Assembly (NCBI GenBank): GCA_007922225.1
Contig: ML680086.1
Location: 8,125,472-8,189,471 of the forward strand
Length of the DNA stretch: 64,000 bases
Direction of reading: 5' to 3'
From: Emydura subglobosa
Taxonomy: Eukaryota > Chordata > Testudines > Chelidae
The notes beneath the pieces are model-generated. The model saw only the letters and a program-made list of their open reading frames with translations, was not told the DNA's origin and did not search any database. Below are positions 46,411 through 57,954 of the stretch, piece after piece. The translations under genes were made by a program, and so were the position numbers. Within the stretch, counting starts at the first letter, position 1; each line of letters starts with the position of its first letter.

Positions 46411-46780
46411 AGTGACAGACAATCACGGAGTGCTTGCTGATGCCGGGGGATAGCTTTAAGCATTGTGGTGCTGCTAAAGAAAGACAATGCAGCCCCAATA
46501 CATTAGGAGGCAAATATAGAGAAGACCTCTGTCTTTTCTATCAGGTCCAATTGCCAGGGTAACAGATCTGTTTGTACAATCTTTCAATGCAATCTGACTT
46601 CATACACTACGTTCAGTTCGAAGGCTCTTTCCCCTTAAGTTCTTTTATGCACTTTATGGTTATTTATTTAAAAGGAGTTAGTAATACACTTGCTACATGT
46701 TGTTCTGAATTCACTAGAAGATCAAGGATGTTACAAATCCAGAGAGATATAATTAGTGTCTAAGTGCTAGCCTTCTGCAT

Positions 46781-47385
46781 GATATAAAGCAATTTCTCAA
46801 CCTTTTAAGTAGCAAGTCCCCCCTAATGTCTGAAAATTTTAATAAGTACCCCAACAGTCAATTTTCCACTCTGAGAAATACAATCTTTTCCCCTTACCGC
46901 TGGACGACTGTATTTCTCATAAAGCGGGAGAGTTTTGAGTTCTGCAGTGCTGTGTGGCTGTGGCAGATCACAAAACCCCCTGCTGTTTCTTCCCTCCTTC
47001 CTCTTCCCCTTCCTCCATATAGGAGCAAAGGTCAACACCAGCCAATCACTATGGTGTGATGGCAGGGTCACGTGGTGTTCTCACACAGGCAGGAACTTGT
47101 GTGGTATGAGCAGGCACTAGTGGCTCACCAGAGTGGATAGCAGCATTTCCCCATGGCTGTCCCTAGGGGAGTGTGGGCCTGGGGCAAATCACACTATGTG
47201 GGCCACCTGCCTCCCAGCTGGGAGCTGGGATTGGGCAGAAAGCAGGCGGCTGCCACCTGGCTTCCCCAGAAGTTGGCAGCTGCCACTTGCCTCCTTTCAC
47301 TGGGTTTTTCACCACGTACCCCCTGCCTATGTCTCGCATACCCCCACGGGTACGCGTACCACAGGTTGAGAAACTAAGATATAAA
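46781..47385. mobile_element. hAT-type non-autonomous element with 8-bp TSD
   Basis: Identical GATATAAA lies at 46,781-46,788 and 47,378-47,385. The enclosed 589 bases (46,789-47,377) end in inverted repeats GCAATTTCTCAACC and GGTTGAGAAACTAA, 11 of 14 matching. Next to the ends are C-rich/G-rich stretches (GTCCCCCCTAATG and CATACCCCCACGGGTACG). The 8-base duplication fits hAT. No transposase is encoded; short frames inside are incidental. Confidence 0.83.
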
Positions 47386-47654
47386 TAATGCAGAGCAACC
47401 TTGCTTGCAATGAATGCTGAAGGGTGAATTTCAGTGACCCTTTATTTTAAACAGACTCATCTCTGCCAGCCTTACTCTAAATAATGCCTTACCCGTTAAA
47501 TAGTCCCATTAAGTACCGTAAGGCTGTTTCCAGAGTATGGTTTTAAACAAGAGTAAGGATGGCAGAATTGGTCCCTTATCTATAAGAAATCAATTAGTTT
47601 AAAAAATCTATTCACAATGCCCCTAATTTTGATGCTGTGACAAAAAAAGGGCTA

Positions 47655-47890
47655 CTGTGATCCACAGACAGATAAACACGGCAGTGAGCGAGAGCAGGGA
47701 AGTGCTTTTAGATGACGTTGGTGAGACAGGTACTGGGACACTGTGTCCAGTTCTGAAGTCCATATTTTAAAAGGATGTTGGAAAATTGGGAGATGGGGTG
47801 GAGGAACTCAGAAAATGGTTATAGTGAGAGATTTTAAGAGCTCACTCTGTTTAGTTTGTCAAAAAGAAGATCAAGCATTCACTTGATTAT
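47655..47890 (+). mobile_element. CR1 fragment, sense, 3'-truncated
   Basis: GGGACACTGTGTCCAGTTCT, AAAAGGATGTTGGAAAATTG and CTCACTCTGTTTAGTTTGTC match the CR1 fragment at 25,380-25,560. The rest of the 3' region is missing, probably lost by deletion. Confidence 0.75.
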
Positions 47891-48154
47891 ACTGTATAAG
47901 TAGAGCCCCAGGAAATTCTTTTTATTTTGTATAAATTTTTCTTTTCATTTTTGGGAATTTATTATTATTTTGTTTTATCCATTCCCCACTCCCTGGAGAT
48001 TGGATCCTGCCCCAAAGGGGTGGGAAGCCTGGGGGTAGAGGATGCCCTGGGAGGAGAACTACAGAGCAAGTCCACCTTGCACTCAATCTGCAACAGTGAC
48101 TCCTGTTCTATAGGGCTGGACCTAGCTCTCCACTCCGGGCATTGTGACCCAGTC

Positions 48155-48200
48155 ACGCTAGATGACCTTAATGCCCCTTCTGGACCTTAACATTTGAGTC
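48155..48200 (+). mobile_element. CR1 tail fragment, sense
   Basis: CGCTAGATGACCTTAATGCC then CCTTCTGGACCTTAACATTT is a diverged CR1 3' end. It may be the displaced tail of the fragment at 47,655-47,890. Confidence 0.7.
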
Positions 48201-48204
48201 TCAT

Positions 48205-48780
48205 AGACTATATCTACACTGCAGCACTAATTCGAATTAGCTTAATTCAAATTACAGAAAGTGATTTATAGAAAGTGCTGCAGACTGTCCACACTACAGT
48301 GTTTGTGCTGGTTTCTTGCGTCCACATTGGCCAGCCTTAATTGGAATTAGAAAGCAGTGCAACGTGGGAAGCTATCCCACAGTGCAACTAACTATAGAAG
48401 CTGTTGTGATGAGTGTCATCATCCCAGAATGCAGTGCTGTGTCCCCCACCCTCTTCCCCCACCCCCAAACAAACAGGAAAAGGATTTTCATGCTGTTTTT
48501 TTTTTTTACTCCCCCGATCGCCATTGCTGCAGGCACATGGAGCCAGCTGAACTATGCTCTCATTTTGACCGTGACAAATACATTGCAGCTTATCCTGGAT
48601 TACTTTAGAACTGTATGCTGTTTGCCTTTTATGCTCCCCCCACTACTCCCTGTATATTGCTTGCCTTTGATTTTTCCCTTCACCAAACGAACCTCCCCAC
48701 CTGTATGCTGTTTGCCTTTTATGCTCCCCCTACCACCTCCTGTATATTGCTTGCCTTTGATTTTGATTCTACAGGTATCT
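48205..48780. mobile_element. Non-autonomous element with internal duplication
   Basis: Starts with a TATATCTACACTGCAGC-type end, then CACTAATTCGAATTAGC and AATTCAAATTACAG, text I recall from dispersed turtle elements. At the right, a 66-base unit is present twice with a 90-base period (48,611 and 48,701). Both copies carry CTGTATGCTGTTTGCC and TGTATATTGCTTGCCTTTGA. The 157-codon frame across this region is a by-product. The right terminus is uncertain. Confidence 0.55.
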
Positions 48781-49499
48781 AGAATGTAAGATAAACAACA
48801 ACAGAGTCAGTTAGTATGTTAATACAGTGACACAAATGTTTCCATTTCACTGATGGAAAGCATGATATAATGTATCCACAAGTAGCACAGAGGCATTATA
48901 AGGATAAACCCCTTCAAGATGCTGAAGTGCTCAGATACTATCAAACCAGGGACCAGATCAGTAGCTAAGATAGATAGAAAAGCCCCTTTTTATGCCAGGC
49001 TGGACATGAAAAAGCTGTGGATTAATACTTACTTTGATGGTGCTGGTAAATCTTCCCCCTGAGAGCAGCACGGGTCACCCCGCAGTGAATGGATATAGAG
49101 GGAAGAGTAAAAGTTTGGAGAAGGACCATGGAAATTATCTGAAGGCACAGAAAGACTTAATTATTATTGTGTTCACAGCACAGAGAGAATCTGGATAAAA
49201 CATAAATACTCTAGCTGGAAAATTGCATCACAACACAGAAGGATAACATGTAAGAACCCAACAACCAAAGGGAGAGAAAACTAGCAGCTCCTTAAAAGAG
49301 AGAGACAATTCTCCCCCACTTGCTTTAAACAGGCTTTTTCTAGACTGGCTGTCTGCTGCCTGAGTCAAAGGACCCAGGTACCCTGGTATCCTTCAGAGCC
49401 CAGGAGCAGGGCCAGGAAATCCCTCTGTGATGATTTAGGAATATCTCTGTACAATTTAGGAATTCTGGTTGATATTGTGAAGATGTAGTATGTAAAACT
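48781..49499. other. No gene recognised
   Basis: No supported feature. Confidence 0.35.
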
Positions 49500-51180
49500 T
49501 CTGCATCATGAATTATAGGTACATGGATCCAAGCATTGCTGACGGGTCCTGTAGCACGGACAACGGGAGATACTTAAGATCACTGATGGCACTTAGTTCT
49601 GGGGTCCGGTGTCCACCCCGCACAAGCCCTGAACAGGATCATGTGGGACAAGAAGGGCCAATTAACCTTAGCGGCTGCACCTGGCGAGGAACCAGGGCTT
49701 TACAGGGCCTAATGGCAGATGAAGCCCAGCTGGGGAAGGAGCAGGGCTAAGATTACAAAGCAAGGAAGTGATCACTCCAAGGGGCTGTTGGGAGGAGGTC
49801 TGCAGTCACTCTTCTTGGGGGGAAGGGGAGGTGGTTAGGGCCAAGGAGAGCCATGGGGTGAACAAACCCTGCCCTGGGAGTCTTACAAGAAGCCAGGGGT
49901 GAAGTAGCCATGGGGTGGAGGAAGGCCTGGTGGTACACCCAGAGATAGGCAATAGAAAGGTGGGGTAGGAAGGAGCTTAGGGCAACAGTAACTGGGACTA
50001 AGACTGAACAGACCAGAGGGTCCCTGGGCTGGAGCCCAGACTTGTGGCCATGCTTGTGTTCCCCTACCAGCCAGTGGAAAGAGGCACTGGACCTAGACTT
50101 GGAACAGAAGCCTCCTGAGACTATGTTCCACCAGCTTGTGTGGTGGGACTTCCTTACCTTGGGGGTGGGGGCTATATAGTGACCTGCCTGGAGATCCTGA
50201 GTCAGGGAGCGAGAGAGTGTTGCGGCATGAGTAACCAACAGTGCGGGGTGCCAGGGGGGCGAGAACTAATTCCCAGACCTAGCCAGAAGGCACACTTGCA
50301 GAGAGTGGACCCTTTTACAAGCCCTTCTAATGCTTATGCAAAAAAGCAGCTCAAGCCTTGAAAATCTTATTTTCTTTCTGCAGGGGGGAAGGCAAGTGCA
50401 GTCAAAAGTCACCAGAAGGAGAACAAAAGACCCCAGGTGATTTTGAGGGAGGAGTGTTACATAAAGAGAAGCACAGGAACCAGGCAAGCAGAGAAAGCCT
50501 GGGGCAGGAGAGAGCAAAGTTGCAGGAATTGGGTAAAAAGTTCCAGGAGGGAGAGGTCACCTAGTATGTAGCAGCTGCAGTGGGCCCTGCTTGCTTTCCT
50601 GACCCCAGGAGTCCCAAGGACTCTGGACAGCACAAAGAACTCTGAGACCAGCCTGAAGAATGCCCTGGGGTGGGGATGAGGAGACTGAGGCAGGGATGTG
50701 CGTTTAGGGTGTAGTGTCTCATAAAGGACAGGACAGCGTGGTTCAGACCTAATTAAGTATCCCAGAGCACAAGTGTGTTAGGCTGCACAAAGTGTGTGTG
50801 CATTGACTGCTGCACTACTGCCCCATTCCCTGAGAGAGCTAAACTGTAAACCAGAAGTGCCACACCTTGGGGCTGTGGGAGACGTATGTGCTTACGGGGT
50901 ATCTTGGGAGTGGCGTCGGTCCTAGGGCCAAGAGCAGGTTGGTGGAGAAGACCCATTGCCAAGCGGGGGTAACTGGCTGAGGATCAGCATCCAAGAATTG
51001 TGCCAAAGACACCAAGGGAGGAAATAGGGCTGCGGCCTGCTGAGGCTCTAGGAGCTTGAAACCCCTGGGGGATCCAGAGCACAGAGGCTAGGATTCTCCT
51101 CAGAGCAGTCCTTGGGGGTGCTAAGGAATGGGCGCTCCCTAGGTTCTGTGACACCTTCACTCTTAAAGAGACAACTTGTC
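49500..51180. other. GC-richer stretch, possible unassigned repeat
   Basis: More G-rich than its neighbours, with a GGGGGCTATATAGTGACC box near 50,165-50,182 that could be a promoter TATA of an old LTR. No ends, duplications or coding motifs were found. Frames of 161 codons (minus, 49,753-50,238) and less are unsupported. Confidence 0.25.
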
Positions 51181-52718
51181 ACCAGTTTCCAATACACCGC
51201 AGTTATGGGCGGCAGCTGACAAGACATGGGCACAGATTGCCAAGCGTGACTGTGATTCTGGTTGCCTCAGACTTTGCTCTCCTACCTGAGGACACTTCAA
51301 AGGAGCCTGATTTTCAGTAATCGCTGAACACCCGCCCTCTGAAATCCAGGGCCCTTCAGAAACTGAGGCTCCCAAAATCACTAGTCACTTGGTGGAGTTC
51401 TGCTCAACAGAGCTAGTGATGTAATCCACAGCACAATCGTAAAGACACTTTCCCTTTTTGTCAGTTTGCAGATTCTTAGCAGACTGGTTTTTATTTGACA
51501 TTGTTAAACAACGACATTATTGACATTGACATATTTGACATTGTTTAACAAATCTCATCTAGGTCATATTAACTGGCATAAATAGGTGTAGCTCTCTGGG
51601 CTTCTATGCAGTTTAACCCATTAACACCAGATGTGGATCTGACCTCTGAATTATTCTTGGTATATAGCTTGTTTGCAAGCTATTTGTTGCAAGTATTCAG
51701 TCCTCAAAATCCAGGCTGTTTTGATTGGATGCACAGCTCACATGGTATTCATCCAGTCAGGAAACACCACTATGAGAATCAGGTTCCCAATGTGAATAAT
51801 CCCAAGGATGTATTCAAAGTCACTTTTGCAAAGTTTTTCTAAAACTCGTTTAAAATTGGTGTTTCTGGGAACATTACCACAAGTGAAATCATGTTGGAGC
51901 ATTCTCAGCAAGCCAATGAAAAAGGGATTCAAATGTAGCCCATTTGGCACTGACTGCATTAAATCCAGTCCAGCACTATCATCCAGCCACATGTGGTAAT
52001 TAAAAATATCTTATGCAACTGCTTCTCTTGCTGGAGATAATAGTGAGCATTGGACTAGATCCTGCCATAAACTTCAGATCTGATCCAAACTTCAACGGAG
52101 TTTGGGTGTTCAGATCCAGGGTTTTGATTTGTACTGATACAAAAACAGGTGTGAATAGGCAGTTCAGATCCATGTCCAAATTCTCCCAAGCTTAATTATT
52201 TGGATCTGGGATTTTGATTCAGGCTGATATTTACATTGCACTAATACGTCAAAAGATACTATTTTGGCTTATAGTGGGGAAGTGGAAGAGATGTGCTGGA
52301 ACAGTGAGAGCTTCACTCCTTTGGAACAGCAAAGCAAGTAACCCAGAACTGTGGTGACAATAAAGAATTGATATTTTAATGTTTCAAAGGCTTTTTTGTT
52401 AGAAAAGAGATGGTTTCCATATAATGTGGCAAAGCAGAAAGTTCTTAAAGGTCATGGAGGATTAGGGTTTCCAATATATGGGCAAGAATCAGACAATCTA
52501 GTTAACTATATCTGATCATTTTATGGCATAAAGTAAGCTAATCTAGTCAAAAGATAGACAACAGAAGTGTCATGTCCCCTTGGCTTCCATTGCTCATGAT
52601 AGTCATCTGCAAGGCACATAGAAAAATATGCAGTAAACAGTTTTGATAAGTAGCTAGTGGGGTTCTTTCTTAATATATTGGGGTTGAGACTTGTTGGATT
52701 ACCACAATACAATTTACT
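51181..52718. other. No gene; small tandem duplication
   Basis: ATTTGACATTGTTAAACA (51,493-51,510) is repeated with one change at 51,533-51,550, a 40-base period. Nothing else recognised. Confidence 0.4.
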
Positions 52719-52826
52719 GTTGTTTCTTTGTATTGCAGTAGAACCAGAAGCCCTAACCCCATTGCACTGAGTGCTGTAGAAGCACATAAAGAGATGGTCC
52801 ATGCCCAAAGAGCTTATGATCCTGTT
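52719..52826 (-). mobile_element. Dispersed SINE-like repeat, antisense
   Basis: AGCCCTAACCCCATTGCACT, GAGTGCTGTAGAAGCACATA and GTCCATGCCCAAAGAGCTTA correspond block by block to 34,279-34,346. Confidence 0.65.
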
Positions 52827-55130
52827 TCAAAGTGGGGTGGATCAAAGTGCACTACAGAACTTGTAGTGCCTGGGAGCAGAAACCACACAGACAGTTATTA
52901 CACACCAAGCTAGTGTGAGCCTGAGGTAGACTTGCATCCCAGCTTGCTGTGCATTAATTGTTTGTATAGACAAGCTCTAAGTCTAAGGTGAGAGACAACA
53001 GGTGGATACAACAATCAGATGGGAGGAGCACAAGGTAACAGGGAGGTGATTGTGAATAGAAATTTCTCAGAAAGATAATTAACTGAGGAATTGCAACCCC
53101 AATATATTTCAGCTAGCTAGCTATCTAAAATATTGCTGTGGTGGTCTGCTGGATCACCAATAAGCAGTTATTCAGGCTTTGCTCTATGCTTCTTTATTGT
53201 TTTTACATTTTATTATCAGTGTTTGCAGATGAAAATATTCCTACATCAATAAATTACTGGAGGTGTTTCTTATTTTGTCAGACAGATTGTTTTCATGCAC
53301 TTCTTCAAGACTTGAAACGCAACCGCAATATGCTTTTCATTAGGTGCAATGGCAATAGTCTGTCATTTATAATGGTATTTCCTCCTCTGCCCCATCCCAT
53401 GCTGGAATTGACCCTCGCAATTTCCTTGGATTCTGTCACCTATTGGACTGCAAGCACATACACTGCTTTTTAATGCATAGTTTCAGGCTGATATGTGAAC
53501 TTTAGGGAAAGGCAGCTGCTTTCTTTGCAGCTAGAGATGTTAATGACAGGACACATGGTTAAAGAATGATTGCTCTCATTTGCAATCTCCTCGATTCATT
53601 TTTTGAATGTGGGGGTGGATATTAGGAAAGGTTTTCTCATTAGAACAAATGTCACAGATCTAAAAACCTCCCCATTTATATTCCTTCTAATGTTCTTCTG
53701 CTTGAGCAAGTGACTTCTTAATGTCGATTTTAATTAAAGCATTTAAATCGAGTTGCAGCTGTGCATCTAATGAATGGACAAAAGGGTCACTGGGAAACAT
53801 TTGTTTTCCACCCTTCTCAAGGAGCAGCACTTGCAGCGTGAGCCGTCTGGTCTCCAAGTCACCCCACATGTAATGGAAGTCATCCTTTCAGGTTGCCAGA
53901 GTGTCTTGTTTCTTTTGGTTCTTCCTTTATTTAAAAAAAAAAAAAAAGATACTCCATGGGAAACAAAAAGCAAGGTCTGGCAGGAAAAAGGATTCTCTGT
54001 TTACAATACAACACAAATGAAAACCTCAGATCCTTTGCAAAAGGCTGGTTGGGAGCTTTGGCTTTTCATACATTTCCCTAGATCACCACTGAACTTTCTT
54101 TGCTTCTTGCTGCCTTTCTAGTTTTGTTCAATATTTCTCCCTCTGCAAAGCCTTCAGCACAAACACCATCAGCTAACCAGTCTCAGGATCCTTGTCCTTA
54201 GACTTCAGTACCCGCTATTTGCAGGCTCTCAGATCTCATAATCCCCTCTGAAGGGGCCTAATTTCCCTCTAGGTCCAAGTTTGCTCTTCCCTTCATCTCC
54301 TCTACTGCCTCCTGGAATGCTAGAGATATTTGCTGATGTAAATCCATAGGAAGCACATGGTGTCAGCTTTCCCAGGGTAATCCAGAAAATCCTGTTTGAC
54401 TCTAGATGTGTTGGACCAGGGCTAGTGTCTGGCATATTATGGAAGGGCAATTACTGCTCTCAGTGTTGTCAGCACTCCTCTTCACACAAATTCCTTTCTG
54501 TGAGGTGGAGATCACAGAAAGAGGTGCCTGCAAAGTAGGAAACTGACATGGGATCGAATTATTGTTTCCTGCCCCTCCATTCTGTTCTCTTCCTGTTTAA
54601 ATCAGGACTGTTACATGATGAGCAGTGCCAAGGGATTACCTCACTCAGCCACCGCAAGGGTGAGACCACACTGTGGTTCCTCAGAGATAGGCTGGGAGAT
54701 TGCACAGGAAGAGGGTTGATACCTGCCCTCTGTCTCTTGCCTCTCTGCTCTACGTCCTTGCTGACCCAGGCAGAGCTGATCAAAGAAAGAAGTCAAATGC
54801 CGAGCAGCAGATCTCAATATTTGAGATATATATAGGGCTCCATTGAAGTCAACAAGTCTACACTGACTTGCATCCACTGAGGCCATGGCCCACTGTCTTT
54901 TTCCCTGTGTTAGCAATCTCAAGATCCTCTAATAAAGAGGAGAGAATTTTTAAAATCTGATTTAATCCTGATTGTTTTGTGCTTGTGTAATACTGCATCC
55001 AAGCAGGTCGTTGGCAGTGGGGAGCAAAGCTGGAATCTCTGGATCTCAAAACATGAACCACTATTGCCCGAGTTAAAAGATAGGCTTCTATCAAGCAAGG
55101 CTGTAGCAGGCTCATCAACCTCTACCAGTC
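52827..55130. other. No gene; candidate conserved block and A run
   Basis: 53,690-53,790 is complex and rich in TTAATTAAAGC and GCAGCTGTG-type transcription-factor cores, an enhancer-like composition (inference only). A run of about 16 As lies near 53,932-53,947. Frames up to 115 codons overlap on both strands and have no motif. Confidence 0.3.
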
Positions 55131-55270
55131 CCCACTAGCTGGGTGACCAGATAGCAAGTGTGAAAAATCAGGACAGGCGGTGGGAGGTAACAGGAGCCTA
55201 TGTAAAACAAAGCCCTGAATATCAGGACTGTCCCTATAAAATTGGGATATCTGGTCACCCTACCCACTAG
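55131..55270. mobile_element. Miniature hAT-type element with perfect TIR and TSD
   Basis: CCCACTAG is duplicated at 55,131-55,138 and 55,263-55,270. The 124 bases between (55,139-55,262) begin and end with perfect 12-base inverted repeats, GGGTGACCAGAT and ATCTGGTCACCC, each set in by two bases. The 8-base duplication points to hAT transposase mobilising it in trans. Non-coding. Confidence 0.92.
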
Positions 55271-55399
55271 AAAGGGACAGAGCGCCACATTGAAGAGGTA
55301 TGGATTGTCTTTGTTCGCTCTTAGTTTCATTCAGTTTGCAGAGGAGAAACAAACTAGCCAGTTTCACTTTCTAACGTTCAACTACTAGCACAATACTAG

Positions 55400-55660
55400 A
55401 ATTTTAGCTGGTTAACATAATTTTGATTGAAAAGTATTCCATTGAAAAATGTGGTTTCACTAAAATTTTCACTGGGAAAATGCCAACTTCAACGAAGCAC
55501 TTCGTTGAATTGTCTCTTTCAAAAAAATTGAAACAAATTTAACTTTGTTTCATTTCATAATGATTCATTTTTTCCCATTTTTAATTAATTTTTTTTAGTT
55601 TTTGGGAGGGGACTGATTGTTCCATTTTTGATTTCTGGATTTTTCAAGTGTTTTTCTTAA
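55400..55660. repeat. AT-rich dispersed repeat
   Basis: GATTGAAAAGTATTCCATTG, ACTAAAATTTTCACTGGG, CAACTTCAACGAAGCACTTC and CAAAAAAATTGAAACAAATT. Same degenerate family as at 19,500, 37,080 and 44,220. Confidence 0.55.
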
Positions 55661-56067
55661 CTTTTTCATACTTTTCAACTGGAAAAAGTTAAAAAATGAT
55701 AGTCTTAAAGGGAGGAAGGGGGAGTTTGTTTTCCAAAGAGCTGTAGCTACCTTTAGGGTGCATCTACTGCAAGGAAAGGTTTCAATCTAAACAAATTTTT
55801 ATAAATGAATTTTAAAAATAATTAAACTAATTCACATCCGATGAAATGTTCAAACACCCATCTGAGCAATTTTGTGCACACACTTGCACACAACTGACTT
55901 CCATACAGAAATATCCAAAGGTGGGTTCACTCCCTAATTAAGTGCACATACATCAGGGTGTGTGTGTCTAAAGCAGGAGATAAAAAACTGTACATGCTTT
56001 TTAAAGATGTGCCCATTAAGTTTTTTGCAATGTTTTTAAAAAAAAAATACCCCCCATGATTGTAAAG
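55661..56067. other. No gene recognised
   Basis: AT-rich, nothing recognised. Confidence 0.35.
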
Positions 56068-56385
56068 AGATTTGAGATCAGTGGAAAGGGGTTCCAGGGA
56101 GGATGGAGTTAGGCTGTTCTCAGTGGTAGTAGATGGCAGAACTAGGAGTAATGGTCTCAAGTTGCAGTGGGGGAGGTCGAGGTTGGATATTAGGAAAAAC
56201 TTGGTAGTAAAGCACTGGAATGGGTTACCTACGGAAGTGGTGGGATCTCCATCCTTAGAGGTTTTAAAGGTGCAGCTTGACAAAACCCTGGGGTTGATAG
56301 TTGGGGTTGATCCTGCTTTGAGCAGAGGGTTGGACTAGATGACCTCCTGAGGCCCCTTCCAACTGTAATCAATGATTCTATAATG
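56068..56385 (+). mobile_element. CR1 3' fragment, sense
   Basis: The frame at 56,072-56,338 encodes the end of CR1 ORF2: ERGSREDGVRLFSVV, then [19 protein letters not shown], then [21 protein letters not shown] 3' UTR and GATTCTATAA tail follow. It corresponds to the same region as 60,926-61,200 on the opposite strand. The C-terminal coding stretch is nearly intact but 5'-truncated. Confidence 0.93.
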
Positions 56386-56822
56386 GAAGGTGCTAAACAA
56401 AGACCTTATGTGGTGAGGGGATGAGCACCCTCACCTAGGCTTGGCAAACCAGTCCATTGACTGGTCAGATATTGTCAATTATCCACCTATTTAACCATAG
56501 TCCAATTCTGTCAAATATTCTATCAAGCATGTCATGATGTAAGCAGCAGCCTACGTTTTTGATTGCAAGTAAAATGTTTTTAATTAGGCATAAGTAGCTA
56601 AGGCGAAGCCAATTGGAGACTACAAAGTCTTACTCTTTTTGTTACTGTTCTAATAAATCTGTGATTTAAAATATTTGACTTTTTGACATTACAATATGTG
56701 ACTGGCTGGCTGACCAATTATTTTTGGACCAGTCAAATGCCCAGCCTACCCTCAACTCCCATTGAAATCACATCCTAGATGAGACCTTTTGTAATAGGGC
56801 TCAACAGTAAAACTAAACATAC
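56386..56822. other. No gene recognised
   Basis: No supported feature. Confidence 0.35.
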
Positions 56823-57000
56823 ACCAAGGTCTTGTCTGGTTTTCACACCTATGCTTAGCAAGGTGCCCATTGCTGGGCACTGCTGAGTGGCACTTGATGA
56901 CGACTTAACTGCAAGTGTAGACAGGACAGCGTTATTTAACCTAGCAGCCGTTCCTGGCACTCGTCAGTAATGGGTACACTTCTAAGTGTAGGCAAAGCCC
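56823..57000. mobile_element. Miniature element, GTCTACACT-type ends
   Basis: Left end AAGGTCTTGTCTGG and right end CTAAGTGTAGGCAAAGCCC are imperfect inverted repeats (GGGCTTTGCCTACACTTAG when read reversed). The style matches the elements at 26,868 and 39,552. Internal TAAGTGTAGGC and GCAAGTGTAGACAGG motifs repeat the end sequence. Boundaries approximate. Confidence 0.5.
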
Positions 57001-57954
57001 ACACAGTCACCCTTACTAGGCAACCTCTTGTCCTGAGAGCATCCTAAAGCACCCTCCAGCAGATCAAGTATACTTCTGCTTCACCTTTATTGAAAATCCA
57101 CTTCTGTTAGGCTTTTTTGTTTTGGCAGACCGTTGTGTAGTAGCTTATGACAGGCATCACTGTTCAGGAGGCACAAATAATTCTGAAGTATGTGAGATGG
57201 AATAACAAAATTTTCTCTTTATTGGAATTCCTATTGTATTCTTGTTGCAGATTTGCTGCTATGTAACTTTAGAGCGAATTCTCTTTTTGCTTTGCCATTG
57301 TTTGCTTCATTGTTATTCTTTCTGTACCTGAGAAAGAAAATAAAAAATTGATTAAAAAGAAAGGGAAAGAGTATACAACTGCCATCCCTCTCTGTTCTCC
57401 AGCACAAAATTAAATCCAAAGGACTAAATTAAGGATTATCTCAGAGGGGGGGAGGGGAGACCTGAACGTTTTAAGAGTTCAAAATATATTTTTAAAGATT
57501 TAACTTTGGCCTAGATTTCCCAAATTTTTAACACAACTTCTAGAGACAAGAAACACTAGCTATAGAAGATACAATCAGAGAACTTTGTGCTTGTTTTTCC
57601 TAATCAATCTGGGAGGACTGTGAAAAGTAAAGTGGGAAGAATTGATAATCAGATTAGCTTCTAGGGCCTCATATGGCATGAGGGACAAAGTTCTCTCCTC
57701 TCCTGCTCTGGTCACATACTCTGGATTTAAATGGGTGTTAATCAGGCATAACGCCACTGAAGTCAACCCACACTCCCTCCCCCAAAAACTGAGTACCACA
57801 ATCTAGCTCCTCAGGCTTATTTTCTTTAGTTTCTTAGGGCTAAATCCTGAAATCAAGGTGCAGAATGAGTAGCTCTGTTGTGCCCTGGGAATCTCTTTGG
57901 GAGGTCAGAGGCAAAGGATCCTTTCTCAGGTTGCAGAACAGGAGCAGAATTGCT
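57001..57954. other. No gene recognised
   Basis: No supported feature. Confidence 0.35.

Noticed and set aside
48316..48789. 157-codon frame with internally repeated peptide
   Set aside because: The peptide repeat only reflects the 90-base duplication inside a dispersed non-coding element.
49753..50238. 161-codon minus-strand frame
   Set aside because: No motif; G-rich plus strand lacks stops by composition.
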